From: a bacterium
Lineage (GTDB): Bacteria > Bdellovibrionota_C > UBA2361 > RFPC01
DNA length: 34,902 bases
Direction of reading: 5' to 3'
Assembly: GCA_022763385.1 (NCBI GenBank)
Contig: JALEGQ010000202.1
Span: 1-34,902 of the forward strand
In this document: positions 1-7,136 of the stretch, in pieces
Position numbering within the stretch: position 1 is the first letter of the stretch
Layout of the letters: each line of letters opens with the position of its first letter
The notes under the pieces: generated by a model
What the model was told of the DNA's origin: nothing
What the model saw: only the letters and a program-made list of their open reading frames with translations
The model's database searches: none
Made by a program: the position numbers and the translations under genes

Positions 1-103
1 TACGTGCAGTACACTTTCGTCCTAAAAACTCGCTCAAAGCCCCAATCTGCACTACTCTTGTGGCTCTACGAACAAATTTTTATGCAACGTTAGGGTGAAC
101 GCT

Positions 104-1300
104 CTATTCGCTACTGACGGCGACGAGTTCTTCAAGGGTTTCGTGTTGTTTAAAGTGGAGGGCGTGGTGCTGTTTGAGCATCGCTTTTGCTTCTTGATAT
201 CCCCGCTCTATGAGGCCGTGGATGTAGTCGGGGTCAAGGGCTACGTAGGTCATCACTTCGTAGGCGAGCTCCTCTCCGAGGCGGTTTTTGAGCAGGCGAA
301 AGACGGGCCAGGTGGGGCCGAGCGCTTGGAGGAACTTCCGAGTGGAGCGTCCGACCGCTTCTTTTAAGATTGGGCCGAAGGGTTGCTGGTTTCTGATGAC
401 GAAGGTTTCTGGTGGCCTCATGCAGAAGGTTGCAAGCCCGGCGGGGACTTCCCACGAGGGACGGCTGTCGTGGGCTTCGTTGTACTGGTCGAGCCAAAAT
501 GCTCGTCCTGAGATATCGATAATGATGACGCGCTCTGCGCCAAGGCGAACGGCAGGATCTACGGGGACATTCTGGGAGATCCCTCCATCCACGAGGCGGA
601 AGGTATTTCCGTCGCGATCATCGATCTCTACTGGCGGAAGGACGCTCGGAAGGGCGGCGGAAGCAAAGCCGTGTCGGGCGGTGAGTTCTTCAACTTGATA
701 GAGTTCGAAGCTTGCTCCGGTGAGGTATTCTGGCGAGATCTCCTTGTGAGAGCTGAGAAAGAGGAGCGGCTTTCTCTCTGTTCCTTCTACGGTCGTCATA
801 ACGCCGACTGATTCAATGGAGGGGAGGCGATTTTTTGGATGAAGGCCCCCGTGACGGCGTAATACCTCATCGACTTCTTGCATCAGTGGGGAGGGGTCGA
901 AGATAGCGTCCTGAGTGGGGCCGGGGCCAGGTGACATATACTGGAGAAAGGCCATCTTCATGGCTCGCAAGAACGCGGTGCTCGGTGAGCCAGCAAAGGT
1001 GTTCTTAAAGGTTCGCGTGCGCCACAGCTTTTGGAGTTGGGTGGCAGCATGTTCCAGCCCCTGCTCCATGCAGGCAGCAAAAACAAGGCCGTTTACCGAG
1101 CCGATGCTACTTCCAATGACGATAGAGATCTTGTCGGGGTGTTTTTCAAGATAGGGGATGAGTGCCTTCAGCGCTCCAGCTTGGTAAGCCGCACGAGAAC
1201 CTCCTCCCGAGAGGACCAGGCCAAGCTTCAGTGGCGTGACGGTTCGCTTCACCGGGAAGGTGAGGGCCTGGTCGTCTGCTGATTTCGGGCGTGGCCTCAT
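104..1300 (-). CDS. Patatin-like phospholipase family protein
   Basis: A 398-residue protein of the patatin family, serine lipid acyl hydrolases with a Ser-Asp catalytic dyad. The oxyanion-hole motif SGGGSRAAYQAG is at residues 31-42, the nucleophile elbow GSSIG at 63-67 (Ser65), and the DGG motif at 238-240 (Asp238) is followed by SQNVPVDPA. FASAALPSVLPPV at 212-224 is also typical. No signal peptide is visible, so a cytoplasmic or membrane-associated lipase, or an effector of the ExoU/RssA type, is possible. The start is the first ATG but no clear ribosome site precedes it. The GTG at residue 17 is an alternative and would still keep the whole catalytic domain. The gene stands alone and diverges from the pilin operon. 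Family assignment is firm; substrate is unknown. Confidence 0.9.
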   Translation of the reverse strand: MRPRPKSADDQALTFPVKRTVTPLKLGLVLSGGGSRAAYQAGALKALIPYLEKHPDKISIVIGSSIGSVNGLVFAACMEQGLEHAATQLQKLWRTRTFKNTFAGSPSTAFLRAMKMAFLQYMSPGPGPTQDAIFDPSPLMQEVDEVLRRHGGLHPKNRLPSIESVGVMTTVEGTERKPLLFLSSHKEISPEYLTGASFELYQVEELTARHGFASAALPSVLPPVEIDDRDGNTFRLVDGGISQNVPVDPAVRLGAERVIIIDISGRAFWLDQYNEAHDSRPSWEVPAGLATFCMRPPETFVIRNQQPFGPILKEAVGRSTRKFLQALGPTWPVFRLLKNRLGEELAYEVMTYVALDPDYIHGLIERGYQEAKAMLKQHHALHFKQHETLEELVAVSSE

Positions 1301-1674
1301 GTGAAATTACCGATTTATCCATAATTATCGACAGGTTATGACGATAACCTAAGGATCTGAGTCCGAATAGACTCTCTTTCCTTTTGATGCGATAAGCCGC
1401 TGAAACGATTGATGGAACGAGGTTAAAGGGTGGCTTCTGTCATTTTTCGAAGGGCACGAAGTGTCGCTGCTTTTGAGGATCGCTCGAAAATAGCCGTCCT
1501 GTTGTCGTGCGGTCTGTAAACTTTTCACCCCTTCGGGAGTTTGGTGCCGAAGACGTACCGTGATTTATGAAGGATTCTCTCTGGAGATCTCGTAGATATC
1601 TCCTTAATCCCCTCCTGAATTATGGGAGAGTTAGGTAGAGACTTTTGGCGTTTTGCTTGCATGCTCTCAAAACT
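1301..1674. other. Intergenic region between divergent phospholipase and pilin genes
   Basis: 374 bases with no convincing gene. It must hold the promoters of both flanking transcripts. A short hairpin with arms GGAGAT/ATCTCC lies at 1583-1603. A sigma-54-like match is listed separately at 1646-1661. I looked for a cyclic-di-GMP riboswitch, common before pilin genes in related bacteria, and did not recognise one. Confidence 0.5.
1646..1661 (+). promoter_or_regulatory. Possible sigma-54 promoter of the minor pilin operon
   Basis: TGGCGTTTTGCTTGCA matches the sigma-54 consensus TGGCACG-N4-TTGCA in the GG and GC elements with exact spacing. Pilin genes in several proteobacteria use sigma-54. 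The weakness is that transcription would begin near 1672, only a few bases before the ATG at 1675, so the message would be nearly leaderless. If translation begins at the TTG at 1645 this match is coding and fortuitous. Confidence 0.3.
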
Positions 1675-2142
1675 ATGATGACGAACACGGTACGAAATTT
1701 ACGCCCTTCTCGTCGGCAAGAAGGGGGCTTCACCCTGACTGAGTTGCTCGTGGCCCTCAGCTTGGCCGGGATTATGGGCGGTGTTGCTTCGACAAACTTG
1801 ATGGAGCTCTCAAACCCATCTCTGAGTGCGGCAAGTGAGATCGCCAGCTATCTGAAGCGTGCTCGAGCCCGAGCGCTGGCAACGACCTCAGCCTATACGG
1901 TATCAGCAAGCTCAACCGATACGCTTCAGGCAACGGTTGGAGATACCTGTGCGGCAGCGCAGACGGCTGATCCCTCTCTTTCTCTGACGATAGATAAGGC
2001 ATCCCTGACGAATATTGCTTGGTCTGTTTGTTTTACGTCACGAGGATTTCCAGATGGGAATGTGGTAATTCCAGTGGCCGATCTTTATGCCGGAAGTAAC
2101 ACGGTTGAGGTTATGCTAGGAGGTTCGATCGTCGTTCAATGA
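1675..2142 (+). CDS. Prepilin-type minor pilin, FimT/GspH-like
   Basis: A 155-residue prepilin. A basic leader is followed by a type III signal motif G|FTLTELLVALSLAG at about residues 19-32, with the Glu at +5 and a hydrophobic helix. The C-terminal part is Ser/Thr-rich and contains two cysteines (in GDTCAAA and WSVCFTSRG) that could form a disulfide, as in FimT/GspH pseudopilins. PilD-type peptidase would cleave after Gly. I chose the ATG at 1675; an in-frame TTG at 1645 would add ten residues, and neither start has a good ribosome site. It is the first gene of a four-prepilin operon and overlaps the next by ATGA. A priming minor pilin of a type IV pilus is the best reading; a type II secretion pseudopilin is less likely because no gsp genes are adjacent. 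Confidence 0.8.
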   Translation: MMTNTVRNLRPSRRQEGGFTLTELLVALSLAGIMGGVASTNLMELSNPSLSAASEIASYLKRARARALATTSAYTVSASSTDTLQATVGDTCAAAQTADPSLSLTIDKASLTNIAWSVCFTSRGFPDGNVVIPVADLYAGSNTVEVMLGGSIVVQ

Positions 2143-2552
2143 GGCATCCTTCACCGATATCTCACGCTGATCGTGTTTCATCGGCTGCTGGTTTCACCTT
2201 GATGGAGATCATATTTGCACTTGGTCTCTTTTCCCTCGCCGTATCAGCGCTCTTTCCAGCGTTTCTTGATCATGTTCGTTTTAATACCTTCAGTGAGATA
2301 CGGAGTAACGCTTACTCAGCAGCTCAGGTGGTCCTCGATGATATTAGATTGGAAGATCCGAGCTCGTTGCCTGCAACTGGAAGTGATGCGGATCGTACGG
2401 TTGCGGTCGGAGAACGGGAGTTCGTTGTAGCGGTGAGTTACTGTGAGGATGGCACCTATTGTGGCGCAACGACGCGGTTTATCACTACTCGAGTTTCGTA
2501 CCGAGGTGAGGAGATATATGAAGTATCGACGCTCTATACACAGCTTCGATAG
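2139..2552 (+). CDS. Prepilin-type minor pilin, PilV-like
   Basis: A 137-residue prepilin whose start overlaps the upstream stop (ATGA), indicating translational coupling. The signal motif AAGFTLMEIIFALGLFSLA carries Glu at +5 and the Leu/Ile-rich helix. The following FNTFSEIRSNAYSAAQVVLDDIR is typical of PilV/GspI proteins, where the helix runs into an amphipathic segment. Two cysteines in SYCEDGTYCG near residues 102-108 could form a local disulfide. By family knowledge PilV-like proteins sit in the tip-initiating complex of the type IV pilus. Its 3' end overlaps the start of the PilW-like gene. Confidence 0.8.
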   Translation: MRHPSPISHADRVSSAAGFTLMEIIFALGLFSLAVSALFPAFLDHVRFNTFSEIRSNAYSAAQVVLDDIRLEDPSSLPATGSDADRTVAVGEREFVVAVSYCEDGTYCGATTRFITTRVSYRGEEIYEVSTLYTQLR

Positions 2553-3420
2553 GTGGCCCGAAGGTGAGCAGGGATACACCCTCCTCGAGCTTACTGTAGC
2601 AGTGGGGCTTAGTCTCGTAGTCGGAGCTATTGCCCTCACCAACTTTCAAGGTACCCAGCGGATGGTGCGTTACGATACCGAGCGCACCTCACTGAACCAA
2701 AATTTGAGAAGTGGACTCGATATTCTCGGAATGAATGTCCGTCTTGCTGGTGAGAATCTTCCGGGCTTCTTCCCAGCGATACTTGTCACTGACAACGGTG
2801 CTACCGATACCTTCACGATCCGTCGGAGTATTCTCGATGAAAATCTTGTTGGGTGCCAAGATATCAATGCCGGAACATTCTCACCAATTATTTTTGGAGA
2901 CTCCTCAAGCACGGAGGCGCAGTGCTCCCTCTCAAATAAGAACGAGGTTCTTACCGCGTGGGCTGGTTCTCGGGTAACGCAGGGAGGTGTGGGGCTTGGG
3001 TATATCTATGAACGTGCCGCAGATGTTGGAGAGTGGTTTGAATGGGACAGTGAAACAAGTAACGCGAATATGATGTTCATAACTCCAATCAATAATGCCT
3101 GGATCAATAGCTATGGGGCGAACCAAGCCTTCGCCTATGTGCTGGAAGAGTGGCGGTTCTCGCTGAATGGAAATACTCTTCAAATGGTCGTCGATAATGA
3201 TGTGGCTAATCCGATTAATATCGTGAATGGGCTGACGGAGTTTAATGTCACGATTGAATTGAGTGACGGAACAACGGTTGATTCCTATGCCAATGGTGAT
3301 GATTGGTCGGATGTTGCGCTCGTTCACATCACGCTTTCGGCAGAGGAGCAATCAGGAAAGGAGATGGTTCGTCGGTCGATGAATGGCAGTTTCTTTCCGC
3401 GGAATGTGCTCTCTGGATAG
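2518..3420 (+). CDS. Prepilin-type minor pilin, PilW-like
   Basis: A 300-residue protein with signal motif G|YTLLELTVAVGLSLVVGAIAL after the leader ending PEGEQ, Glu at +5, then a long extracytoplasmic domain. Length and the segment LRSGLDILGMNVRLAGENLPG fit the PilW family. The start at 2518 is chosen because GAGGAG at 2508-2513 is a good ribosome site. The open frame continues upstream to 2443 but would overlap the PilV-like gene by over 100 bases and give an abnormally long leader. The frames of this gene and its upstream neighbour overlap by 35 bases. Probable role: minor pilin of the pilus initiation complex. Confidence 0.8.
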   Translation: MKYRRSIHSFDRWPEGEQGYTLLELTVAVGLSLVVGAIALTNFQGTQRMVRYDTERTSLNQNLRSGLDILGMNVRLAGENLPGFFPAILVTDNGATDTFTIRRSILDENLVGCQDINAGTFSPIIFGDSSSTEAQCSLSNKNEVLTAWAGSRVTQGGVGLGYIYERAADVGEWFEWDSETSNANMMFITPINNAWINSYGANQAFAYVLEEWRFSLNGNTLQMVVDNDVANPINIVNGLTEFNVTIELSDGTTVDSYANGDDWSDVALVHITLSAEEQSGKEMVRRSMNGSFFPRNVLSG

Positions 3421-3453
3421 AGCGTAGGTGAGATTCGATGAGCAAGGAAAATT

Positions 3454-5304
3454 ATGAAAAACGGTGATGATGGATTTGCACTGATTACGGTGTACCTTCT
3501 TCTCGCATCTCTGCTGGCGATGTTGGGTGCCTACTTTACGATTACTACCATTGAACTGGCGACCACGAAGCACTCGAAGGACTCCGCAACCGGTTTTTAC
3601 TCTGCTGAAGCAGGGCTTAACATCCGAGCGCAGCAGGTCAGGAGTATCTTCCTCGGGTATAATAGGCCGAGTGGAACAGAGGTTGATACGGCACAGCCTG
3701 TTTGTGAGGGAGGAAACATTGGGAGTGGAGACTTTGCCTGTACGACCTATACTTTCAATGGGCGGGATGTCACCACATATGTCACGGAAGACGCTGATAA
3801 TCCCTATAATCAGCCAGTGCCCGCCGGAGATCGGTACGAGGGGCTGGATATGCAGGAGTACCGGTATACGGTGATCTCTGAGGCGCGAAATGCCATGGGA
3901 GACACGGAAGCGATATTGGAGCTTCGGTTCAAGAGTCGCCTTGTTCCGATGTTTCAGTTTGTCGCGTTCTACGATAAAGACCTTGAGATAAATAATGGCC
4001 CAAATATGACCCTGAGCGGTCCGGTACATACCAACGGCGACTTCTATAGTGATCCGAACAATGGCCCTCTTACGGTGAATGGAGATATCACGATTGCAGG
4101 TCGTATGTTCCAGGGGAAGAAGCAGGAGTCTAATTGTAACGGGGGAACGACTCGGGTACAGGAGAAGTTGAGCGGGACGGTGTCCGCTTTCCCAACGTGC
4201 GGCTCCCGCTATGAGCGCTTTGCGGCTGATGTGGAGGATTGGGAAGGAGCAGTTGAGATCGGGGCGCCAGTGGTTGAAGTGCCGGCGGCAGAAGAGTTTG
4301 AAGCGACACCGGGATCGCTCTACTTCGACAGTGCAGACCTTCGGCTGGCGTTACTCGTGGATGCGTCTCGGAATCCTCTTACGACGAACTCTCCAACTGG
4401 AGTTGAAGTGAGAGATGCTTCCGATAACCTCATGGTGGATGCTACGAATGAGTTGCATAACTGTGCTGGGTCTGTTTCCGGGCGGCCGGTCGGGACGACG
4501 GGGTCTTTTACGAATAACAGAGAGGGATATGCTATTCGGATGCTGGAAGTCGATATGCGGGCGATATTGAACTGCATACGGTCGGTCAATGTGGCTGGAA
4601 GCGCTGGAGCTATTCTCGGTGGAAGAGCGCTTGATGATGACACCGACGGGGGGTTGGTGATGCACCTTACCGTCGATGGCCCTGCCTCTCTCAATATGGA
4701 TAACCGGTACGGTGTGCGTATTCGAAATGCTGCAGAGTTGCAGTCGAATATCGCTGGTGCTCCGGCTGTTCGAGGAATTACCCTTGTGACTCCCCAAGCG
4801 ATCTATACGGCAGGGCATTATAATTCAGTAGGCAAGATCCCGGCAGCACTCCTGGCGGATTCTTATAATCCGCTCTCGGTGAATTGGAATGATACTAACT
4901 CTGCTGGCAACCTGTGGCAGGATGGCGACAATAATAATCTGACCAATCGGAAGGCAGAGACGACGATCGTGAATGCAGCGATCCTTTCTGGAACCGATAG
5001 CACCGGTGGAGCAGAGGGGGTCGGTGGCCAGGATAGTAGCAACTACAACGGTGGGCTGGAGAACTATCCCCGTTTCCATGAGAACTGGACTGGAAAAACC
5101 TTTCAGTATCGCGGTTCCTTTGTGAGTCTCAATGTGCCAACGAGGGTGAATGGAGCGTGGTTTTACGGGAGTAATCGGTATACGGCTCCGCAGCGAGACT
5201 GGGACTACGATACGGACTTTAATGATGCCTCGAACCTTCCGCCGCTGACGCCGCGGTTCGTCTACTTACGGCAAGAGCTCTTTGTGAGAGATTTCGAACA
5301 GTAA
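3454..5304 (+). CDS. PilX-like prepilin protein with large extracellular domain
   Basis: A 616-residue protein, much larger than classical PilX (about 200). The N-terminus has a prepilin-like motif G|FALITVYLLLASLLAMLG without the Glu at +5, as usual for PilX and GspK types. It is followed by GFYSAEAGLNIRAQQV, the AEAG hallmark of PilX N-terminal domains. The rest is extracytoplasmic, with FVAFYDKDLEINNGPNM and LSGPVHTNGDFY near residues 168-195, a segment I recognise from PilX-like proteins of deltaproteobacteria, then repeated Asn/Asp/Gly-rich, probably beta-structured sequence. A few scattered cysteines could pair. A weak ribosome site AAGGA precedes the ATG. It is last in the operon. No PilY1 gene follows, so this large protein may provide part of the tip or adhesive function (inference). 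Confidence 0.7.
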   Translation: MKNGDDGFALITVYLLLASLLAMLGAYFTITTIELATTKHSKDSATGFYSAEAGLNIRAQQVRSIFLGYNRPSGTEVDTAQPVCEGGNIGSGDFACTTYTFNGRDVTTYVTEDADNPYNQPVPAGDRYEGLDMQEYRYTVISEARNAMGDTEAILELRFKSRLVPMFQFVAFYDKDLEINNGPNMTLSGPVHTNGDFYSDPNNGPLTVNGDITIAGRMFQGKKQESNCNGGTTRVQEKLSGTVSAFPTCGSRYERFAADVEDWEGAVEIGAPVVEVPAAEEFEATPGSLYFDSADLRLALLVDASRNPLTTNSPTGVEVRDASDNLMVDATNELHNCAGSVSGRPVGTTGSFTNNREGYAIRMLEVDMRAILNCIRSVNVAGSAGAILGGRALDDDTDGGLVMHLTVDGPASLNMDNRYGVRIRNAAELQSNIAGAPAVRGITLVTPQAIYTAGHYNSVGKIPAALLADSYNPLSVNWNDTNSAGNLWQDGDNNNLTNRKAETTIVNAAILSGTDSTGGAEGVGGQDSSNYNGGLENYPRFHENWTGKTFQYRGSFVSLNVPTRVNGAWFYGSNRYTAPQRDWDYDTDFNDASNLPPLTPRFVYLRQELFVRDFEQ

Positions 5305-5379
5305 GTGTTGCCTCTTCCATTCTCTGGTTTTCACCTGTCATACTTCTCTGAAGAGGGTGCGGCCTCGAGGAGAAGAGAG

Positions 5380-6090
5380 ATGGATGATGTTCGAACGATT
5401 ATCACGGTTGATGGTTTAGCGGGAACAGGCAAGACCACGTTGTCGGCGATGCTTGCAAAGGAGCTTGGGTTTGTACATCTGAGTACGGGGATCCTCTATC
5501 GGGCGGTGGCGCTTTTTTCTCATCGTGAGGGGCTTGCGGTGGATGATCCGGTCGGGATTCAGAGAGCGATGAGCGGACATGAGATTCAGCTTGCCCTTCA
5601 CCAGAGTAAAAGTGTGGTGACTCTCGATGGAGAGGTTTTGGGGGATGACTTGTATACCCCAGAAAATTCCGAGCGAACTTCTCAGGTCGCCGTTCACGAA
5701 GAGGTTCGCGCAGCGCTTGTTGAGGTGCAGCGAACAGCGTATCCCGGTCTCGGTTTGGTGGCGGAAGGGCGAGATATGGGAACGGTGATCTTTCCCGGTG
5801 CCCTCGTAAAGTTTTGGATTGAGACAGAGCTGAATACGAAAGTTGAGCGGCGGATCGAACAGATCGTACGGAAGGAAGGTTCTCCTTCACCTGAGCGGTT
5901 AGAGGAGATTCGACGTTCGATGAAGGTTGAGATTCACGAGCGAGATACCCGGGATCAGGAACGAGCACTCGCTCCAACGGTCTGCTCCGCAGAGATGATT
6001 CGTATCAAGAACACCGGCCGTTCTCTCGAGGAGGTCTTTCAGGAGATGCTTGCCGCTCTTCCGGAGGCTCTTCGAGGAGGAGGAGCATGA
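5380..6090 (+). CDS. cmk: Cytidylate kinase (CMP/dCMP kinase)
   Basis: A 236-residue cytoplasmic kinase transferring phosphate from ATP to CMP or dCMP. The P-loop is GLAGTGKTT at residues 13-21, and STGILYRAVA is the CMP-binding region corresponding to D/STGAMYRA. AEGRDMGTVIFPGA corresponds to the conserved GRDIGTVVFPDA, and RDTRDQERALAPT to the lid/R-D motif. The family-typical SxGKS is replaced by GTGKTT, which still satisfies a Walker A. The ATG at 5380 is preceded by GAGGAGAAGAGAG, a strong ribosome site; the 25 codons upstream in frame are not conserved-looking. It overlaps ispD by ATGA. cmk next to rpsA is a classical arrangement, here with ispD inserted. Confidence 0.95.
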   Translation: MDDVRTIITVDGLAGTGKTTLSAMLAKELGFVHLSTGILYRAVALFSHREGLAVDDPVGIQRAMSGHEIQLALHQSKSVVTLDGEVLGDDLYTPENSERTSQVAVHEEVRAALVEVQRTAYPGLGLVAEGRDMGTVIFPGALVKFWIETELNTKVERRIEQIVRKEGSPSPERLEEIRRSMKVEIHERDTRDQERALAPTVCSAEMIRIKNTGRSLEEVFQEMLAALPEALRGGGA

Positions 6091-6851
6091 CCGGAGCAGG
6101 ATCGCCCCAGAGAGTCTTCGGGATCGTACTTGCTGCTGGACAGGGGACACGACTCGGTTCAGCGCTTCCGAAAGCGTTTGTTTCGGTCGGGGAGGAGACT
6201 CTGCTCTCGCTTTCGCTCGCGAGGCTTCAGCGGGAAGTCTCGTTCGAGAAGGTTTTTATTCCCTATCCGGATGGATACGGAGATCGTTGCCGGGAGGTGC
6301 TTGAGGGGTCTTCCCTCTTGAAAGGATCTCTTCGAGGAAGCTACGAACTCTGCCAGGGAGGAGATACTCGACAGCAGTCAGTTTGGGCGGCGCTTCAACG
6401 GGTATCTGAGGAGGTCGATGAAGAAGGTGAGCGGGCGGTGGTGCTCATTCACGATGCGGCTCGGTGCCTCGTAGACCCGTCGTCGGTTCGGAGGGTGGTT
6501 GACGCGGCCTCGCTCCACGGGGCGGCGACCCTTGGCTTACCGCAGACGGATAGTCTGAAGCGCGTTGAGCCCGAAACTTCTGTCGCGGAAGAAACTGTTT
6601 CGCGAGCAGGTCTTTGGCGGATCCAAACGCCGCAAGTATTTGAATTTGCACATATTTTTCGAGCGCACCGAGAGGCAGTTGAGGCCCAAGAGCCCCCGAC
6701 TGCTACGGATGATGCTGACCTGGTGCAACGGTTTTGCCCGGTACGAGTGGTGCTCGGGGCGGAGCAGAACCTCAAGGTCACGACCCCCTGGGATCTCGAC
6801 CTGGTTCGGATGCTGGTTGGTGGTTCGAACGGTCCATCCTCCGCCGTTTGA
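6087..6851 (+). CDS. ispD: 2-C-methyl-D-erythritol 4-phosphate cytidylyltransferase
   Basis: IspD joins CTP and MEP to form CDP-ME in the non-mevalonate isoprenoid pathway. The 254-residue sequence shows all landmarks: GIVLAAGQGTRLGSALPKAF near the N-terminus (CTP-binding glycine-rich loop and Lys), LIHDAARCLVDPSS (HDAAR, normally followed by P), LPQTDSLKRV, WRIQTPQVFEF, TDDADLVQ, and the C-terminal GAEQNLKVTTPWDLDL. HDAARC in place of HDAARP is a small deviation. The ATG overlaps the cmk stop, so the two are probably co-translated. The gene is not fused to ispF. Loss of this protein would be expected to be lethal unless a mevalonate pathway exists. Confidence 0.95.
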   Translation: MTGAGSPQRVFGIVLAAGQGTRLGSALPKAFVSVGEETLLSLSLARLQREVSFEKVFIPYPDGYGDRCREVLEGSSLLKGSLRGSYELCQGGDTRQQSVWAALQRVSEEVDEEGERAVVLIHDAARCLVDPSSVRRVVDAASLHGAATLGLPQTDSLKRVEPETSVAEETVSRAGLWRIQTPQVFEFAHIFRAHREAVEAQEPPTATDDADLVQRFCPVRVVLGAEQNLKVTTPWDLDLVRMLVGGSNGPSSAV

Positions 6852-7136
6852 AACTTTGGGCGCTTTTCGGCATACTCATGCCGAAAGCGTTGGGGACATG
6901 TCCCTCCGACGAGAATACTCTTCTGTGCCGTGTATTCTCTGTCTGACATGGTTTCCGAAAACTAAACCTGGCACCTCAAAAAGAAGCCCCTTTCTTGTTC
7001 TCTCCGGACCGATAATTTTTACAAGACGGTTTTTGAATGGCCCGGTTGGGGTCGTGCTCTATCTCTCTTTGCCGTGATGGCAAGAGCGGGGGCATGGAGA
7101 GAGGCAGAAGGCTTGAGTAAAACGAACGGAAAAAGA
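6852..7136 (+). promoter_or_regulatory. Structured leader upstream of rpsA
   Basis: 285 bases between ispD and the chosen rpsA start. It contains a hairpin at 6861-6889 (CGCTTTTCGGCAT paired with ATGCCGAAAGCG, one bulged T, loop of four), a 12-base palindrome GGGACATGTCCC at 6893-6904, and a hairpin at 7063-7103 with inner arms TTGCC/GGCAA and outer arms CTCTCT/AGAGAG. None is followed by a T-run, so these are not ordinary terminators. In E. coli the rpsA leader folds into hairpins and S1 represses its own translation; an analogous role here is inference. Confidence 0.45.

Noticed and set aside
1301..1674. Cyclic-di-GMP riboswitch before the pilin operon
   Set aside because: The conserved aptamer segments were not recognisable.
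3352..4029. 225-codon minus-strand open frame across the pilin operon
   Set aside because: It overlaps the end of the PilW-like gene and the PilX-like prepilin N-terminus, both of which are well supported.
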